Source: Flavobacterium sp. xlx-214 (GTDB lineage: Bacteria > Bacteroidota > Bacteroidia > Flavobacteriales > Flavobacteriaceae). From it: 64,000 nucleotides of DNA. The position numbers and the translations under genes are program-made. The stretch covers positions 372,001 through 436,000 of the forward strand of contig NZ_CP059431.1 in NCBI RefSeq assembly GCF_013874595.1, in the 5' to 3' direction. Within the stretch, counting starts at the first letter, position 1; every line of letters starts with the position of its first letter. Shown here piece by piece: positions 15,660 through 25,063 of the stretch. Below the pieces are notes generated by a model that saw only the letters and a list, made by a program, of their open reading frames with translations, was not told where the DNA came from and ran no database searches.

Positions 15660-16568
15660 ATGCCTGAATCCTATAAAAAAGCACTTAAAGAATATTATGA
15701 AGTAGAGAAAGAAGGTGAAAAAAGTCATTATTTAATAATGCCTACTCCTGCTTTATTAAGAGATTTATTCGTTCAAAGAATAGAAGAAACAAACAACGAA
15801 GTTGATGCTATTATATTTGAGCGCTTTTTTGGCTTTCCTTATGAAAAAAATAACGCACATAAGATTAAAGGAATAATAGATAAGTTTCGTCCGTTGGTAA
15901 ATTTCTTAAAAGATAAAAGTGATTTATCTGAAATTAAAAGACTCGATGCTTTGGCTGTTGTTTTAAACTATCCAAATAGACCGTTTAAAAAGTTTATGCA
16001 TCTTTCAAAAAAAGAAGTTGATAATTTGGAAATAGAAGATAAAGATGTAATTGAAGAAAGAAATAATTTAATTGCTGCTGATTCAATAAATTTAGCCGAA
16101 GATGAGTTTAAAATATCCTCTGAAGAAGTTGTTCCATCTAATAAAAAGGAAATAATTATTGAAAAAGTAATTCCGAAAAAAAATAAACGAAGTAAGAAAA
16201 TAGTAGTAATTAGTTTGCTATCAATGATAGTGGCAATATCGTTATTTTTAAATATTAAAAGCTTTACAACTAAAGACTGTATGATTTGGAACGGAGAGCA
16301 ATACCAAGCCATTAGTTGTAATGAACGTGTTAAAGGTTTTGTAGAAACCAGTGTACCAAAAGATGAAAAATTAATCAACCATTTTAAGAAGATAAAAGTG
16401 AGTAATAAAACCTCTTTTTTTGATGTAAAAGGCAATCCTAAAATTTGGTATGTTAAAAATGCGAATGGTACTTTGGATTTTTTTAATGCGCCTGGCTTAC
16501 ATCCCGAAACTGGAAAAACATTAAAACCAATTACAGAATATATTATAGAAAAATACATTTTACAATAA
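15660..16568 (+). CDS. Single-pass membrane protein with helical cytoplasmic domain, unknown function
   Basis: 302 residues. The N-terminal part (1-115) is helical and charged (MPESYKKALKEYYEVEKEG, YLIMPTPALLRDLFVQRIEE, IIFERFFGFPYEKNN), followed by an acidic linker, a basic stretch KKNKRSKK and one TM segment near 178-198 (IVVISLLSMIVAISLFLNI). The positive-inside rule puts the N-terminus in the cytoplasm. The outside domain begins DCMIWNGEQYQAISCNE, a Cys pair around an aromatic turn that I recall from other flavobacterial proteins, and ends in a Lys/Thr-rich tail. I do not recognise a function; the plan suits transmembrane signalling or anchoring. It is transcribed away from the peptide/kinase locus and ends at a strong terminator. 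Confidence 0.85.
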   Translation: MPESYKKALKEYYEVEKEGEKSHYLIMPTPALLRDLFVQRIEETNNEVDAIIFERFFGFPYEKNNAHKIKGIIDKFRPLVNFLKDKSDLSEIKRLDALAVVLNYPNRPFKKFMHLSKKEVDNLEIEDKDVIEERNNLIAADSINLAEDEFKISSEEVVPSNKKEIIIEKVIPKKNKRSKKIVVISLLSMIVAISLFLNIKSFTTKDCMIWNGEQYQAISCNERVKGFVETSVPKDEKLINHFKKIKVSNKTSFFDVKGNPKIWYVKNANGTLDFFNAPGLHPETGKTLKPITEYIIEKYILQ

Positions 16569-16570
16569 AA

Positions 16571-16606
16571 AAGGAGCTAATCTGTACAGATTAGCTCCTT
16601 TTTTTA
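16571..16606. terminator. Bidirectional terminator
   Basis: Perfect 30-bp palindrome at 16571-16600 (arms aaggagctaatctgt and acagattagctcctt) flanked by an A-run on the left and a T-run on the right. It serves the membrane-protein gene and the convergent obgE. Confidence 0.9.
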
Positions 16607-16625
16607 TTAGTATTCGTTTATAGAT

Positions 16626-17624
16626 TTAATTCAGCATTTGCCATAATTTATCTTTCAATTCGGTTAAGCCTTGTTGAGCTACCGATGAGATAAATAAATA
16701 AGGTAAACCTTCAAAATCTTTATCTAGTTGTTGTTTCATTTCTGCTTTCAACTCATCATCTAACATATCGCATTTAGAAATAACAACCAAACGATCTTTA
16801 TCTAACATTTCAGGATTGTATCTTCTTAGCTCATCCAACAAAATATCGTATTCTTTTTTAATATCATCGGCATCAGCAGGAATTAAAAATAACAACGTTG
16901 AATTACGCTCAATATGTCTTAAGAAATAATGACCTAAACCTTTTCCTTCTGCAGCACCTTCAATAATACCTGGAATATCAGCAATTACAAACGATTTAAA
17001 ATCACGATATTCTACAATACCTAAATTTGGTTTTAAGGTTGTAAACGGATAATCGCCAATTTTTGGTTTTGCTGAAGTTAAAACCGAAAGTAAAGTAGAT
17101 TTCCCTGCATTTGGAAAGCCAACCAAACCTACATCCGCTAATACTTTTAACTCTAAAATAATATCAACTTCTTCACCTGGCATACCTGGTTGCGCATAAC
17201 GAGGCGTTTGATTGGTTGACGAGCGAAAATGCCAGTTACCCAAACCACCTTTACCACCACGCGCTAAGATTTTTTCTTCGCCGTTTTCAGTAATCTCAAA
17301 AAGCAATTCGCCTGTTTCTTTATCTTTTACAACAGTACCTAAAGGCACATCAATGTAACGATCTTCACCATCGGAACCTGTACTTCTTGAACTTCCTCCA
17401 TCGCCACCGTGTGTCGCTTTTATATGACGCTGAAAACGCAAGTGATGCAAAGTCCATAAACTTTCGTTTCCACGAATGATGATATGACCACCACGACCAC
17501 CATCACCACCATCGGGACCTCCTTTTTCAATAAACTTTTCACGGTGTAAGTGAGATGATCCTTTACCACCTTTACCCGATGCTACATATATTTTTACGTA
17601 ATCTACAAAATTCCCTTCTGTCAT
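16626..17624 (-). CDS. obgE: GTPase ObgE/CgtA
   Basis: 332 residues. The Gly-rich Obg fold covers 1-160 ([29 protein letters not shown]). The G domain carries G1 GFPNAGKST at about 169-177, G2 DYPFTTL, G3 DIPG and G4 SKCD (a usual variant of NKxD in this phylum); the C-terminal OCT domain of some Obg proteins is absent. It is an essential 50S-assembly GTPase that also links nucleotide levels to growth; cytoplasmic and ribosome-associated. It starts 4 bp after the stop of the CBS-domain transporter gene, so the two are cotranscribed. Confidence 0.97.
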   Translation of the reverse strand: MTEGNFVDYVKIYVASGKGGKGSSHLHREKFIEKGGPDGGDGGRGGHIIIRGNESLWTLHHLRFQRHIKATHGGDGGSSRSTGSDGEDRYIDVPLGTVVKDKETGELLFEITENGEEKILARGGKGGLGNWHFRSSTNQTPRYAQPGMPGEEVDIILELKVLADVGLVGFPNAGKSTLLSVLTSAKPKIGDYPFTTLKPNLGIVEYRDFKSFVIADIPGIIEGAAEGKGLGHYFLRHIERNSTLLFLIPADADDIKKEYDILLDELRRYNPEMLDKDRLVVISKCDMLDDELKAEMKQQLDKDFEGLPYLFISSVAQQGLTELKDKLWQMLN

Positions 17625-17628
17625 TGTT

Positions 17629-18903
17629 TTAATCTTTTAATAGGGTAATGCCTATTTTATCAATTTTTACTCCGTTTGCAGCCAACACTTCAAACTCCAT
17701 TTTATTCCAAATTAATTTTTCGCCTGTTTTTGGTATGTAAGATAATTCTTTCATTATCAAGCCACTAACAGTTGTTACATCATAATCGGGCATTAATTCG
17801 TCTAACTCAAAATACGAAAGCAAATCGTGTAAAGGATAAAATCCATCTACAATCCATTTACCATCGCTTATCTCTTCTAATTTAAATTCTTCTTCGTAAA
17901 ACTCAGAAGCATCGCCAACCAACGACTCTAAAATATCATTTAAAGTGATTACACCTTGAATTACACCATACTCATCGGTAACCAACGCATAATGGTTTTT
18001 CGACTTTTTAAACTGCTCTAACGCCTTATAAGCCGATGTGTGTTCTATGAAAAAAGTAGGCTCTTTTAAAATGGTTTTTAAATCGTTTCCGCCTTTTTCA
18101 AACAGCAAAAATAAATCTTTTAAAGATACCACCCCAATAACTTCATCTAAACTTCCTTCACAAACAGGGTAATGAGAGTGCAATTCGTTAATTACTTTGT
18201 CTTTTAATTCTTGCAAAGTGTCTTCGCAATCTAAATAAACAACCGATTTTCTATGACTCATTAAAGCATTCACTTTTAAATCGCCAATGTTAAAAACGCG
18301 CTCTACAATATCTTGTTCAATTTCTTGTACTTCACCAATTTCGGTACTTTCTTTAATAATTGATCGAATTTCTTCTTCGGTTACTTTACCATCGGCAGTT
18401 GGTTTAATATTTAAAATATTTAATAACAAATCAGATGATTTTGTAAGTAACCACACAAAAGGAGCTGCAATTTTTGAAATAAAGGTCATAGGAATAGCTA
18501 CCATTTTAGCAATGGTTTCTGGATAATTTAAGCCTAAACGTTTGGGAACAAGCTCTCCTAAAATTAAAGAGAAAAAAGTAAGAAGAAAAAGAACCACACC
18601 AACACTTAATGAAGACGCATAAGGTTGTAGTGCTGGTATTTTTGATATTAAAAGTTGCATATCGGCCGTAACCTTATCACCCGAAAAAATACCGGTTAAA
18701 ATACCTATTAAGGTAATTCCTATTTGTACGGTTGATAAAAAATTATTGGGCTCATCAACCAACTTTAAGGCGGCTTTGGCACTACTACTGCCTTTCTTGG
18801 CGGCCATTTCTAAACGATTTTTCCTTGAGGAGACTAATGCCATTTCCGACATAGAAAAAATTCCGTTTAAAAGGATTAGGATAAAAATTATTAAAATTTC
18901 CAA
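17629..18903 (-). CDS. CNNM/CorC (hemolysin family) membrane protein with CBS pair
   Basis: 424 residues. The DUF21 membrane domain covers about 1-185 with four hydrophobic segments ([19 protein letters not shown], the [19 protein letters not shown] region and others) and the [14 protein letters not shown] motif. A CBS domain pair covers about 200-330 ([21 protein letters not shown]), then a CorC_HlyC domain to the end. Family members act in Mg/Co efflux or ion homeostasis; the hemolysin name is historical. GldE of gliding flavobacteria has the same plan, but I cannot assign that name. Inner membrane. A hairpin separates it from adk upstream. Confidence 0.93.
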   Translation of the reverse strand: MEILIIFILILLNGIFSMSEMALVSSRKNRLEMAAKKGSSSAKAALKLVDEPNNFLSTVQIGITLIGILTGIFSGDKVTADMQLLISKIPALQPYASSLSVGVVLFLLTFFSLILGELVPKRLGLNYPETIAKMVAIPMTFISKIAAPFVWLLTKSSDLLLNILNIKPTADGKVTEEEIRSIIKESTEIGEVQEIEQDIVERVFNIGDLKVNALMSHRKSVVYLDCEDTLQELKDKVINELHSHYPVCEGSLDEVIGVVSLKDLFLLFEKGGNDLKTILKEPTFFIEHTSAYKALEQFKKSKNHYALVTDEYGVIQGVITLNDILESLVGDASEFYEEEFKLEEISDGKWIVDGFYPLHDLLSYFELDELMPDYDVTTVSGLIMKELSYIPKTGEKLIWNKMEFEVLAANGVKIDKIGITLLKD

Positions 18904-18924
18904 TGATTTCTTTATTTATTAAAC

Positions 18925-18969
18925 ACAAAATAATCTTACCCTAAAATACAAAAAGGATAAGATTATTTT
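18925..18969 (-). terminator. Probable terminator or attenuator after adk
   Basis: Arms aaaataatctta (18927-18938) and taagattatttt (18958-18969) with a loop of about 19 nt, followed on the minus strand by a weak T-rich stretch. It lies between adk and the downstream transporter gene, so it may only partly stop transcription. Confidence 0.55.
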
Positions 18970-18987
18970 AAATTATTTTTTGAAAAA

Positions 18988-19560
18988 TTATAAGCGATTT
19001 ATAACCTCACTTAAACGATTGGTAATTTCTTCAATAGAACCAATTCCGTTTACTGCGTGGTATTTATTTTGCCCTTTATAATATTCTATAAGTGGTGCTG
19101 TTTTTTCATTGTATTCATCGTAACGTGTACGAATTTTAGTTTCGTCTTGATCATCTGGTCTGCCAGAAGTTTTACCACGCTCTAAAATACGTGCTACCAA
19201 TACATCATCATCAGCTTCTAAAGCAACGGTAGCTGTAACTTGTAAATTTATTGAAGTTAAAAAAGTATCTAAAGCTTCGGCTTGTGCAATGGTTCTTGGA
19301 AAACCATCAAACAAAAAACCTGCTTTATCCATGTTTTTTTCTACTTCATTTTTTAGCATATCAATAGTAATTGAATCTGGAACTAACTCACCTTTATTAA
19401 TAAACTCTTGTGCTTTTTTACCTAATTCGGTTTCGTTTTTAATATTAAAACGAAAAACATCTCCAGTTGAAATATGTGTTAAGTTATATTTTTCTTTTAA
19501 AAACTCAGCCTGAGTACCTTTTCCTGCACCAGGTTTTCCAAATAATACTATTGCTATCAT
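18988..19560 (-). CDS. adk: Adenylate kinase
   Basis: 190 residues, the short-LID form. P-loop GKPGAGKGTQ at about 8-17, NMP-binding region THISTGDVFR, signature FLFDGFPRTIAQAEAL, LID ERGKTSGRPDDQDETK lacking Zn-binding Cys. It catalyses ATP + AMP to 2 ADP in the cytoplasm. The start is 17 bp after the hpt stop, so hpt-adk are one operon for purine nucleotide balance; the purine genes purK and purE lie divergently close by. Confidence 0.97.
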   Translation of the reverse strand: MIAIVLFGKPGAGKGTQAEFLKEKYNLTHISTGDVFRFNIKNETELGKKAQEFINKGELVPDSITIDMLKNEVEKNMDKAGFLFDGFPRTIAQAEALDTFLTSINLQVTATVALEADDDVLVARILERGKTSGRPDDQDETKIRTRYDEYNEKTAPLIEYYKGQNKYHAVNGIGSIEEITNRLSEVINRL

Positions 19561-19577
19561 TTAATTATGTAATTGTG

Positions 19578-20108
19578 TTATTTTATTTGATAAATTTCGC
19601 TTAAATTTCTTCCTTGTTTGTTGTAATCTAAACCGTAACCTACTATAAATTTATTTTCTATTTGAAATCCTATAAAATCAATAGGCACTTCTTTTTTATA
19701 AGCTTCGGGTTTAAAAAACAAAGTAGCCACTTTAACGCTCTTTATCTTAAATCTGTTTATTAATTGATGTAATGCTACAATGGTTGTTCCGGTATCAACT
19801 ATATCTTCAATAATTACCACATGTTTATTGGTAATATCAATATCTAAACCTAACAATTGTGTTACTTCTCCTGTTGAATCGGCTCCTTCATAAGAAGCCA
19901 TTTTAACAAACGATAGCTCTGCGGGGTTGTTATAATGCTTCATTAAATCTGAAGCAAACATAAAAGCACCGTTTAAAACCACCAAAAAAACAGGAACTTC
20001 ATTTTCATATTCGGCTAATAATTCTTTTGCGATACGCTGCACCTCAACATCAATTTGCGATGCTGTAATGTAGGGCACAAAAGTTTTATCTAGAATTTGA
20101 ATTTCCAT
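19578..20108 (-). CDS. hpt: Hypoxanthine phosphoribosyltransferase
   Basis: 176 residues. The PRPP-binding motif VVIIEDIVDTGTT and the flexible-loop region SFVKMASYEG identify a type I phosphoribosyltransferase; C-terminal FIGFQIENKFIVGYGLDYN is typical of bacterial Hpt. It converts hypoxanthine (and guanine) with PRPP to IMP/GMP in purine salvage, cytoplasmic. First gene of the hpt-adk transcript; a perfect TAnnTTTG box lies 17 bp upstream of the ATG. Confidence 0.96.
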   Translation of the reverse strand: MEIQILDKTFVPYITASQIDVEVQRIAKELLAEYENEVPVFLVVLNGAFMFASDLMKHYNNPAELSFVKMASYEGADSTGEVTQLLGLDIDITNKHVVIIEDIVDTGTTIVALHQLINRFKIKSVKVATLFFKPEAYKKEVPIDFIGFQIENKFIVGYGLDYNKQGRNLSEIYQIK

Positions 20109-20124
20109 TTTTGCATTTTCTTTG

Positions 20125-20132
20125 CAAATATA
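20125..20132 (-). promoter_or_regulatory. -7 box TATATTTG of the hpt promoter
   Basis: The minus strand reads TATATTTG, a full match to the Bacteroidota TAnnTTTG element, 17 bp before the hpt start codon. No convincing -33 TTG is seen. The closeness to the ATG implies a very short leader. Confidence 0.5.
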
Positions 20133-20221
20133 CGAATACGTGTATTTTAAATAAAGTTTATTCTCAGTTTTACCGAATATATTTTTATTTTTAATATAAA
20201 TTCGCTTTTCAATAATTTTAT

Positions 20222-20767
20222 ATGGATGTAATTACCTATTTTTCAACACACCAGCACAATTTAAGCACTCCTAGCAGAACGTTGGCAATGAATCATATTT
20301 TGGATCAGGGTATTTTGGCTGATAAGTTTCTGGAGGTGATTTATTTTGTAGATGAAAAGCAAAAAATTGTTCTTTACCATGCGTTTGATATGTTGGTAGA
20401 ACGCCATATAGATTATTTGAATGATTATTTAGATTTGTATTTGAGCAAAGCGTTAAACGAAACACACGAATCTACCAAGCGCTGCGTTTCTAGAACTATT
20501 TTTCATCAATTAAAACACAACAAAAATGTTTACAACACAACGCAAAAGCAACAAATTGTAAACACCATGTTTGATTGGATTATTTTACCATCGGCAGTGG
20601 CAACACGCGTAAATGCAATACATATTTTATATTTCTTGGTTGATGAAGAAGATTGGATTAAAGAACAACTTATTGCCCTTATTGAACAAAATTTGTTGTT
20701 ACAAGAGCCATCGTTTACGAGCAGAGGCAAAAAAATAATGAAACTATTGCATAAACGTAAATCGTGA
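20222..20767 (+). CDS. HEAT-like helical protein, unknown function
   Basis: 181 residues, cytoplasmic, almost entirely helical: repeated helix pairs such as ADKFLEVIYFVDEKQKIVL, ERHIDYLNDYLDLYLSKAL and VATRVNAIHILYFLVDEED look like HEAT/ARM repeats. Such proteins in Bacteroidota are sometimes labelled as adenylosuccinate lyase by transitive error; no lyase signature is present here. It lies just upstream of purK on the same strand, but a separate promoter box precedes purK. Function unknown, possibly protein-protein interaction. Confidence 0.85.
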   Translation: MDVITYFSTHQHNLSTPSRTLAMNHILDQGILADKFLEVIYFVDEKQKIVLYHAFDMLVERHIDYLNDYLDLYLSKALNETHESTKRCVSRTIFHQLKHNKNVYNTTQKQQIVNTMFDWIILPSAVATRVNAIHILYFLVDEEDWIKEQLIALIEQNLLLQEPSFTSRGKKIMKLLHKRKS

Positions 20768-20799
20768 ATTTTACATTTTCATAATGAAAACCGAAATAG

Positions 20800-20807
20800 T
20801 ATCTTTG
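20800..20807 (+). promoter_or_regulatory. -7 box TATCTTTG of the purK promoter
   Basis: Full match to the TAnnTTTG promoter element, 31 bp before the purK ATG at 20839. A TTTTC at 20776-20780 stands where the -33 element is expected but is not a good match. Confidence 0.55.
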
Positions 20808-20838
20808 CGGTTTAAACAACACACAATCAAAAATTAGG

Positions 20839-21993
20839 ATGAGTTATTTTTCTTCAGATTTTAAATTAGGCATTTTAGGCGGTGGTCAATTAGGTAAAAT
20901 GATGTTGACCGAAACTAGAAAATTCGATATACAAACCTATGTAGTAGATCCTAGTTCTGAGGCTCCTTGCCAGTTTGGCGCTACAAAATTCTTTCAAGGA
21001 TCATTAAATGATTACCAAACGGTGATAGATTTAGGAAATCAGGTAGATGTTTTAACCATTGAAATTGAAAATGTAAACCTTGAAGCTTTAGAAACTTTAG
21101 AATCGCAAGGAAAAAAAGTATATCCTTCACCAAAAACGTTGCGTTTAATTTCGAACAAAGGAAATCAGAAAGATTTTTACACAAAAAACAACATCCCAAC
21201 AGCACCTTATAAACGCTTTACAACTTTAGAAGCCTTAAAAACGGAGGTAAACAATGGAAACATTGAAATTCCTTTTGTTTGGAAAGCAACCGAAGGCGGC
21301 TACGATGGTAACGGAGTTAAAGTAGTTCGTAAAATGGAAGACCTAAATACACTTCCAGAAACAGAATGTATCGCAGAAAAAATGATTCCGTTTAAAAATG
21401 AATTAGCCGTTATTGTGGCTCGTTCAGCTTCAGGTGAAATAAAAACATATCCTGTGGTAGAAATGGAATTTCATCCAGAAGCAAATCAAGTAGAATATGT
21501 TATTTGCCCAGCGCGTATTGATGAAACGGTTGCAAATAATGCTCGTGAAATTGCTTTAAAAGTTTCAGAAGCATACAATCATGTAGGTTTATTGGCTGTT
21601 GAAATGTTTCAAACTGCCGATGATCAAATTTTGGTGAATGAAGTAGCTCCTCGCCCACACAATTCGGGTCATTATTCTATTGAAGCAAGTTATACATCAC
21701 AATTTGAACAACACATTCGCGCTATTTTAGATTTACCTTTAGGAAACACCGATAGTAAAGTTGCCGGAATTATGGTGAATTTAGTTGGCGAAGAAGGTTT
21801 TTCAGGACAAGTTGTTTATGAAAACATCGAAAAAATCATGGCGATTGATGGCGTTACTCCTCATATTTACGGAAAACGTGAAACACGTCCGTTCCGCAAA
21901 ATGGGTCACGTAACGATTGTAAACCAAAACATGGCCGAAGCTCGTAAAGTGGCTCAACAAGTAAAAGAAACCATTAGAGTGATTTCGAAATAA
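20839..21993 (+). CDS. purK: 5-(carboxyamino)imidazole ribonucleotide synthase
   Basis: 384 residues, ATP-grasp enzyme. N-terminal GILGGGQLGKMM motif, central WKATEGGYDGNGV loop, metal-binding LVNEVAPRPHNSGH. It uses ATP and bicarbonate to convert AIR to N5-CAIR in de novo purine synthesis. Immediately followed by purE (27-bp gap), which handles the next step, so the two genes form the purKE operon. Confidence 0.97.
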   Translation: MSYFSSDFKLGILGGGQLGKMMLTETRKFDIQTYVVDPSSEAPCQFGATKFFQGSLNDYQTVIDLGNQVDVLTIEIENVNLEALETLESQGKKVYPSPKTLRLISNKGNQKDFYTKNNIPTAPYKRFTTLEALKTEVNNGNIEIPFVWKATEGGYDGNGVKVVRKMEDLNTLPETECIAEKMIPFKNELAVIVARSASGEIKTYPVVEMEFHPEANQVEYVICPARIDETVANNAREIALKVSEAYNHVGLLAVEMFQTADDQILVNEVAPRPHNSGHYSIEASYTSQFEQHIRAILDLPLGNTDSKVAGIMVNLVGEEGFSGQVVYENIEKIMAIDGVTPHIYGKRETRPFRKMGHVTIVNQNMAEARKVAQQVKETIRVISK

Positions 21994-22020
21994 GATTTAA
22001 AAACAACAACACAACAATAA

Positions 22021-22503
22021 ATGAAAGTAGCAGTAGTAATGGGAAGTATTTCGGATATGCCGGTAATGCAACAAGCCATAGATGTTTTAAAAGAATTTGG
22101 AGTAGAAACGTTTGTTGATATTGTATCAGCACACAGAACTCCTGAAAAATTAGTCGATTTTTCAAACAACGCACATAAAAACGGCATCAATGTAATTATT
22201 GCGGGGGCTGGTGGTGCAGCACATTTACCAGGAATGGTAGCAAGTATGAGTCCGCTACCTGTAATTGGTGTTCCTGTAAAATCATCAAATTCAATCGATG
22301 GTTGGGATTCTGTTTTATCAATATTACAAATGCCTGGCGGCGTTCCTGTAGCAACCGTAGCTTTAAACGGAGCTAAAAACGCTGGTTTATTAGCTGTACA
22401 AATTTTAGCAAGTCAAAACGCTGAATTGCTTCAAAAAATGATCGACTACAAATTAAGATTAAAAGAAGCCGTTTTAAAGGCAGCTGAAGGATTAAATAAA
22501 TAA
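22021..22503 (+). CDS. purE: 5-(carboxyamino)imidazole ribonucleotide mutase
   Basis: 160 residues, class I PurE. Motifs VVMGSISDMPVMQQA, DIVSAHRTPEKLVDF, IIAGAGGAAHLPGMVAS and KSSNSIDGWDSVLSI cover the active site; the SAHRTP His is the conserved acid. It converts N5-CAIR to CAIR and acts as an octamer in the cytoplasm. Follows purK in the same operon. Confidence 0.97.
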   Translation: MKVAVVMGSISDMPVMQQAIDVLKEFGVETFVDIVSAHRTPEKLVDFSNNAHKNGINVIIAGAGGAAHLPGMVASMSPLPVIGVPVKSSNSIDGWDSVLSILQMPGGVPVATVALNGAKNAGLLAVQILASQNAELLQKMIDYKLRLKEAVLKAAEGLNK

Positions 22504-22517
22504 AAAGAAGTTTTTAT

Positions 22518-22709
22518 ATGAAAATATTTGCATCACTATTAATTATTTGCGTTAGTACTTTTTTAATCATTTCTTGTGGTTCAAGTCAAAGTCACACAAT
22601 GGCAACAAATAAAGAAACAACAGATACAATTTCAAAAGGATTCTCAAGATCTCATTTATTGCAAGAAACAATTAATCATGAACCCGTAGAATTAATTCCT
22701 TCTAATTAA
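22518..22709 (+). CDS. Small lipoprotein downstream of purE
   Basis: 63 residues. Lipobox LIISC (Cys20) after a clean hydrophobic stretch, then GSSQSHTMATNKETTDT and a polar tail. The mature part is only 44 residues and has no recognisable fold. It starts 14 bp after purE and ends before a terminator at 22761, so it is cotranscribed with purine genes, though no functional link is evident. Confidence 0.75.
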   Translation: MKIFASLLIICVSTFLIISCGSSQSHTMATNKETTDTISKGFSRSHLLQETINHEPVELIPSN

Positions 22710-22758
22710 TAATAGTAGTATTCAATACTTTCACTATTTAATAATAAGCATGAAAAGT

Positions 22759-22791
22759 AAAAAAGGTCAACCATTGAGGTTGACCTTTTTT
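22759..22791 (+). terminator. Terminator of the purKE transcript
   Basis: Perfect arms aaaaggtcaacc (22761-22772) and ggttgacctttt (22778-22789) followed by a T-run. Confidence 0.88.
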
Positions 22792-22816
22792 ATTATATTT
22801 GAAAAAACACTTTGGT

Positions 22817-23308
22817 ATGCAGTTCAAAGAAAAACAACATTTTACACAAATTTGGGTTTGGATACTTTTAACAGGACTTTTGATTTCTTCATTATTTCCT
22901 CTCTTTAAAAAGCCCAATCCATCTATAATATCTATACTCATATACACAGGTCCTATGGTGATTATTATGATTCTTTTTGCTGTAATGTATCTGCAAACAT
23001 CCATAAATAGTGAAGGTATCAGTTTTCAATTTAGTCCTTTTCATAGAAAACCAAAAGTCTTTAAATGGGACGAAATCAATAGCATTGAATTATTAAAATA
23101 CAGTCCGCTTTTTGAATATGGTGGATGGGGCATTAGAGGCATTGGCGATGACAAAGCCTATAATATTAAAGGAAACATTGGTTTGAAAATGCATTTAAAA
23201 AACGGTAAGAAAATTTTAATTGGGACCCAAAAACCAGAAGAAATAAATAATTTACTCAATATTTTAAAAGAGCAACATGCCATTTCATTTCAAAACAAAC
23301 TAACATAA
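22817..23308 (+). CDS. Membrane protein with PH-like domain, unknown function
   Basis: 163 residues from the ATG at 22817 (MQFKEKQHF); an upstream TTG in frame falls too close to the preceding terminator. Two TM segments (about 10-30 and 42-62: WVWILLTGLLISSLFPLF and ISILIYTGPMVIIMILFAVMYL) are followed by a cytoplasmic beta domain (GISFQFSPFHRKPKVFKWDEINSIELL, KILIGTQKPEEINNLLNIL). This plan matches bacterial PH-domain-like membrane proteins common in Bacteroidota (WGIRG turn in the middle). Role unknown. Own terminator on each side. Confidence 0.82.
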   Translation: MQFKEKQHFTQIWVWILLTGLLISSLFPLFKKPNPSIISILIYTGPMVIIMILFAVMYLQTSINSEGISFQFSPFHRKPKVFKWDEINSIELLKYSPLFEYGGWGIRGIGDDKAYNIKGNIGLKMHLKNGKKILIGTQKPEEINNLLNILKEQHAISFQNKLT

Positions 23309-23341
23309 CAAAAAGCCAACCCTAAAAAGGTTGGCTTTTTC
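23309..23341. terminator. Bidirectional terminator
   Basis: Arms aaaagccaacc (23311-23321) and ggttggctttt (23329-23339). It lies between the convergent PH-like membrane protein gene and the phosphoesterase gene. Confidence 0.88.
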
Positions 23342-23362
23342 ACACGCAAAAATGAATAAAAC

Positions 23363-24928
23363 CTATTCAGTTATTTTATATTCGGTTGAGCCATAATGTA
23401 TTTTACCATACATATCGGTAGCTTTTACTTTTACTTTGTGCGTACCTACGCCTAAATTGGTTGGTATTTTTGCCGACCATAAGTGGGTAGATTTCATAGA
23501 TTTTGATGGACGACGCCCTTTAACAGCTTGTTCTGAAACATCCCATTTATAAAAAGTACTTTCGTAATGTGGATCACCTTCATCGGCAAAATTCATCTTT
23601 TTCCATTCACCATCGTTTATACTGTATAAAACCTCATCGGTTGGCGTTCCCATAAAAACATTTGCATAAACAAAATGACGGCTTTTCTCTGCTTTTAAAA
23701 CAGCTTTTGGCGCAAACACATTGATTTGATACTCTTGCGATTTACCTGCAACTTTATAATCTACTTTGTATTTGTTACCATCAAAATGAATTAAGGCATA
23801 TCCTTTTGGAGTACCATCGCGCATGGTTGATGCCGGCACTCCTTGTGCATTCATTTCACCTGAATACCAATCACCAGAAGTAGTTCCTACATTGTACTCA
23901 TGATGTGCTTTTTCTTGTTTCCAACCCTTATCTTTTCCGTAAAAAATTTGTTGCTGAATGTGTGTGTGTGCCGATAATGAAAGCGTATTTGGATGATCTT
24001 TCAACAAATCAAACAAACGCTCACGATCTGCAACACGAAACCACTCATTATTATTATCTTCTAAAGGAATATGAAACGACAACACCACTAAATGATCTTT
24101 TGGAACGAATTTTAAATCGTTTTCAATGAATTTTAATTGATCTTCACGCAAACCTCCCCAATAACTTTTGCCATCTCTTGGATCGGGATACAAAATATTA
24201 TCTAAGATGATAAAATGTACTTTTCCGTAGTTAAATGAAAAATTGTTTGGACCAAAGTTTAACTCGTACGTTTCATCAGAATGCTCATCTATTTTAGCAT
24301 CGTAGTTCATATCGTGGTTTCCCATAACATTGTACCAAGGCAAACCAATTTGTTTAATAGCTTCTTTATAATCAGGTTGCAATGATAAATCATCACCTAC
24401 CAAATCGCCTAAACTAATACCAAAAACCGCTTTGCTTTTATCAACATCTTTTATAACGCCGTTTATAAAATACTCTATTTCTTCTTTTGTATATGCTTGT
24501 GGATCGCCAAAAGCAAATGCTGTAAAACTGTTAGACTCTTTTGCAGGAACCAAAGCAAAATCCACCGACTTTGGTAAATTACCCGTTGGTTGTACACCAG
24601 CGTATTTAGATTGCGGCGACCCTTGTGGTTTGTGTAAATAATAAAATTTTGGCAAATTAAAACCATCTAACGGAAATTGATATCCTGCTGGTTTAATTAC
24701 AAAAATAGGTGCATCATTGGTAATTGGTAATTCATACATTCCTTTTTTATTGGTAGCAACTACATCAACTCCGTTACTTACCAATACATTAGAAAGCACT
24801 TTTTCTTTTTTATCTTTTTTACCGTTTTTGTTTACATCTTCGTAAACAATACCTTTTGCTTTTTCTTGGGCAAATAAAGCACTTGATACAGTCAGTAGCA
24901 AAAATACCGAACTAAAAAATTGTTTCAT
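23363..24928 (-). CDS. Exported calcineurin-like phosphoesterase
   Basis: 521 residues from the ATG at 24926-24928, giving signal peptide MKQFFSSVFLLLTVSSALFAQ; an upstream in-frame start adds residues unlike a signal. An N-terminal beta domain (GIVYEDVNKNGKKDKKEK, CarboxypepD/SdrD-like) is followed by the metallophosphatase core: FGDPQAY, SLGDLVGDD, GNHDMNYD, VLSFHIPL and LSAHTHIQ carry the dinuclear metal ligands. A C-terminal metallophosphoesterase domain ends the protein. It hydrolyses phosphate esters in the periplasm or at the surface; the substrate is unknown. It is divergent from a SusC/SusD pair with an inverted repeat between them, so a joint phosphorylated-substrate uptake locus is plausible. 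Confidence 0.92.
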   Translation of the reverse strand: MKQFFSSVFLLLTVSSALFAQEKAKGIVYEDVNKNGKKDKKEKVLSNVLVSNGVDVVATNKKGMYELPITNDAPIFVIKPAGYQFPLDGFNLPKFYYLHKPQGSPQSKYAGVQPTGNLPKSVDFALVPAKESNSFTAFAFGDPQAYTKEEIEYFINGVIKDVDKSKAVFGISLGDLVGDDLSLQPDYKEAIKQIGLPWYNVMGNHDMNYDAKIDEHSDETYELNFGPNNFSFNYGKVHFIILDNILYPDPRDGKSYWGGLREDQLKFIENDLKFVPKDHLVVLSFHIPLEDNNNEWFRVADRERLFDLLKDHPNTLSLSAHTHIQQQIFYGKDKGWKQEKAHHEYNVGTTSGDWYSGEMNAQGVPASTMRDGTPKGYALIHFDGNKYKVDYKVAGKSQEYQINVFAPKAVLKAEKSRHFVYANVFMGTPTDEVLYSINDGEWKKMNFADEGDPHYESTFYKWDVSEQAVKGRRPSKSMKSTHLWSAKIPTNLGVGTHKVKVKATDMYGKIHYGSTEYKITE

Positions 24929-25063
24929 TGTTGTTTTAAAAATTTGTTGTGCACAAAAAAAGTGCACATTTTAAACAATACAAATTTTTTACGTTTAAGT
25001 AATTATTAAGAAAATTTATCAGTTGATAAGATTCGATAATCTTTAGGAAACACTTTTATAAAT

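Noticed and set aside
15968-16558. 196-codon open frame on the minus strand opposite the one-TM protein gene
   Set aside because: Antisense frame over a gene whose plus-strand product has a clear cytoplasmic-TM-outside plan and a matching terminator; the minus frame is Ile/Leu/Ser-rich in the manner of reversed Lys/Asp/Asn-rich coding sequence.
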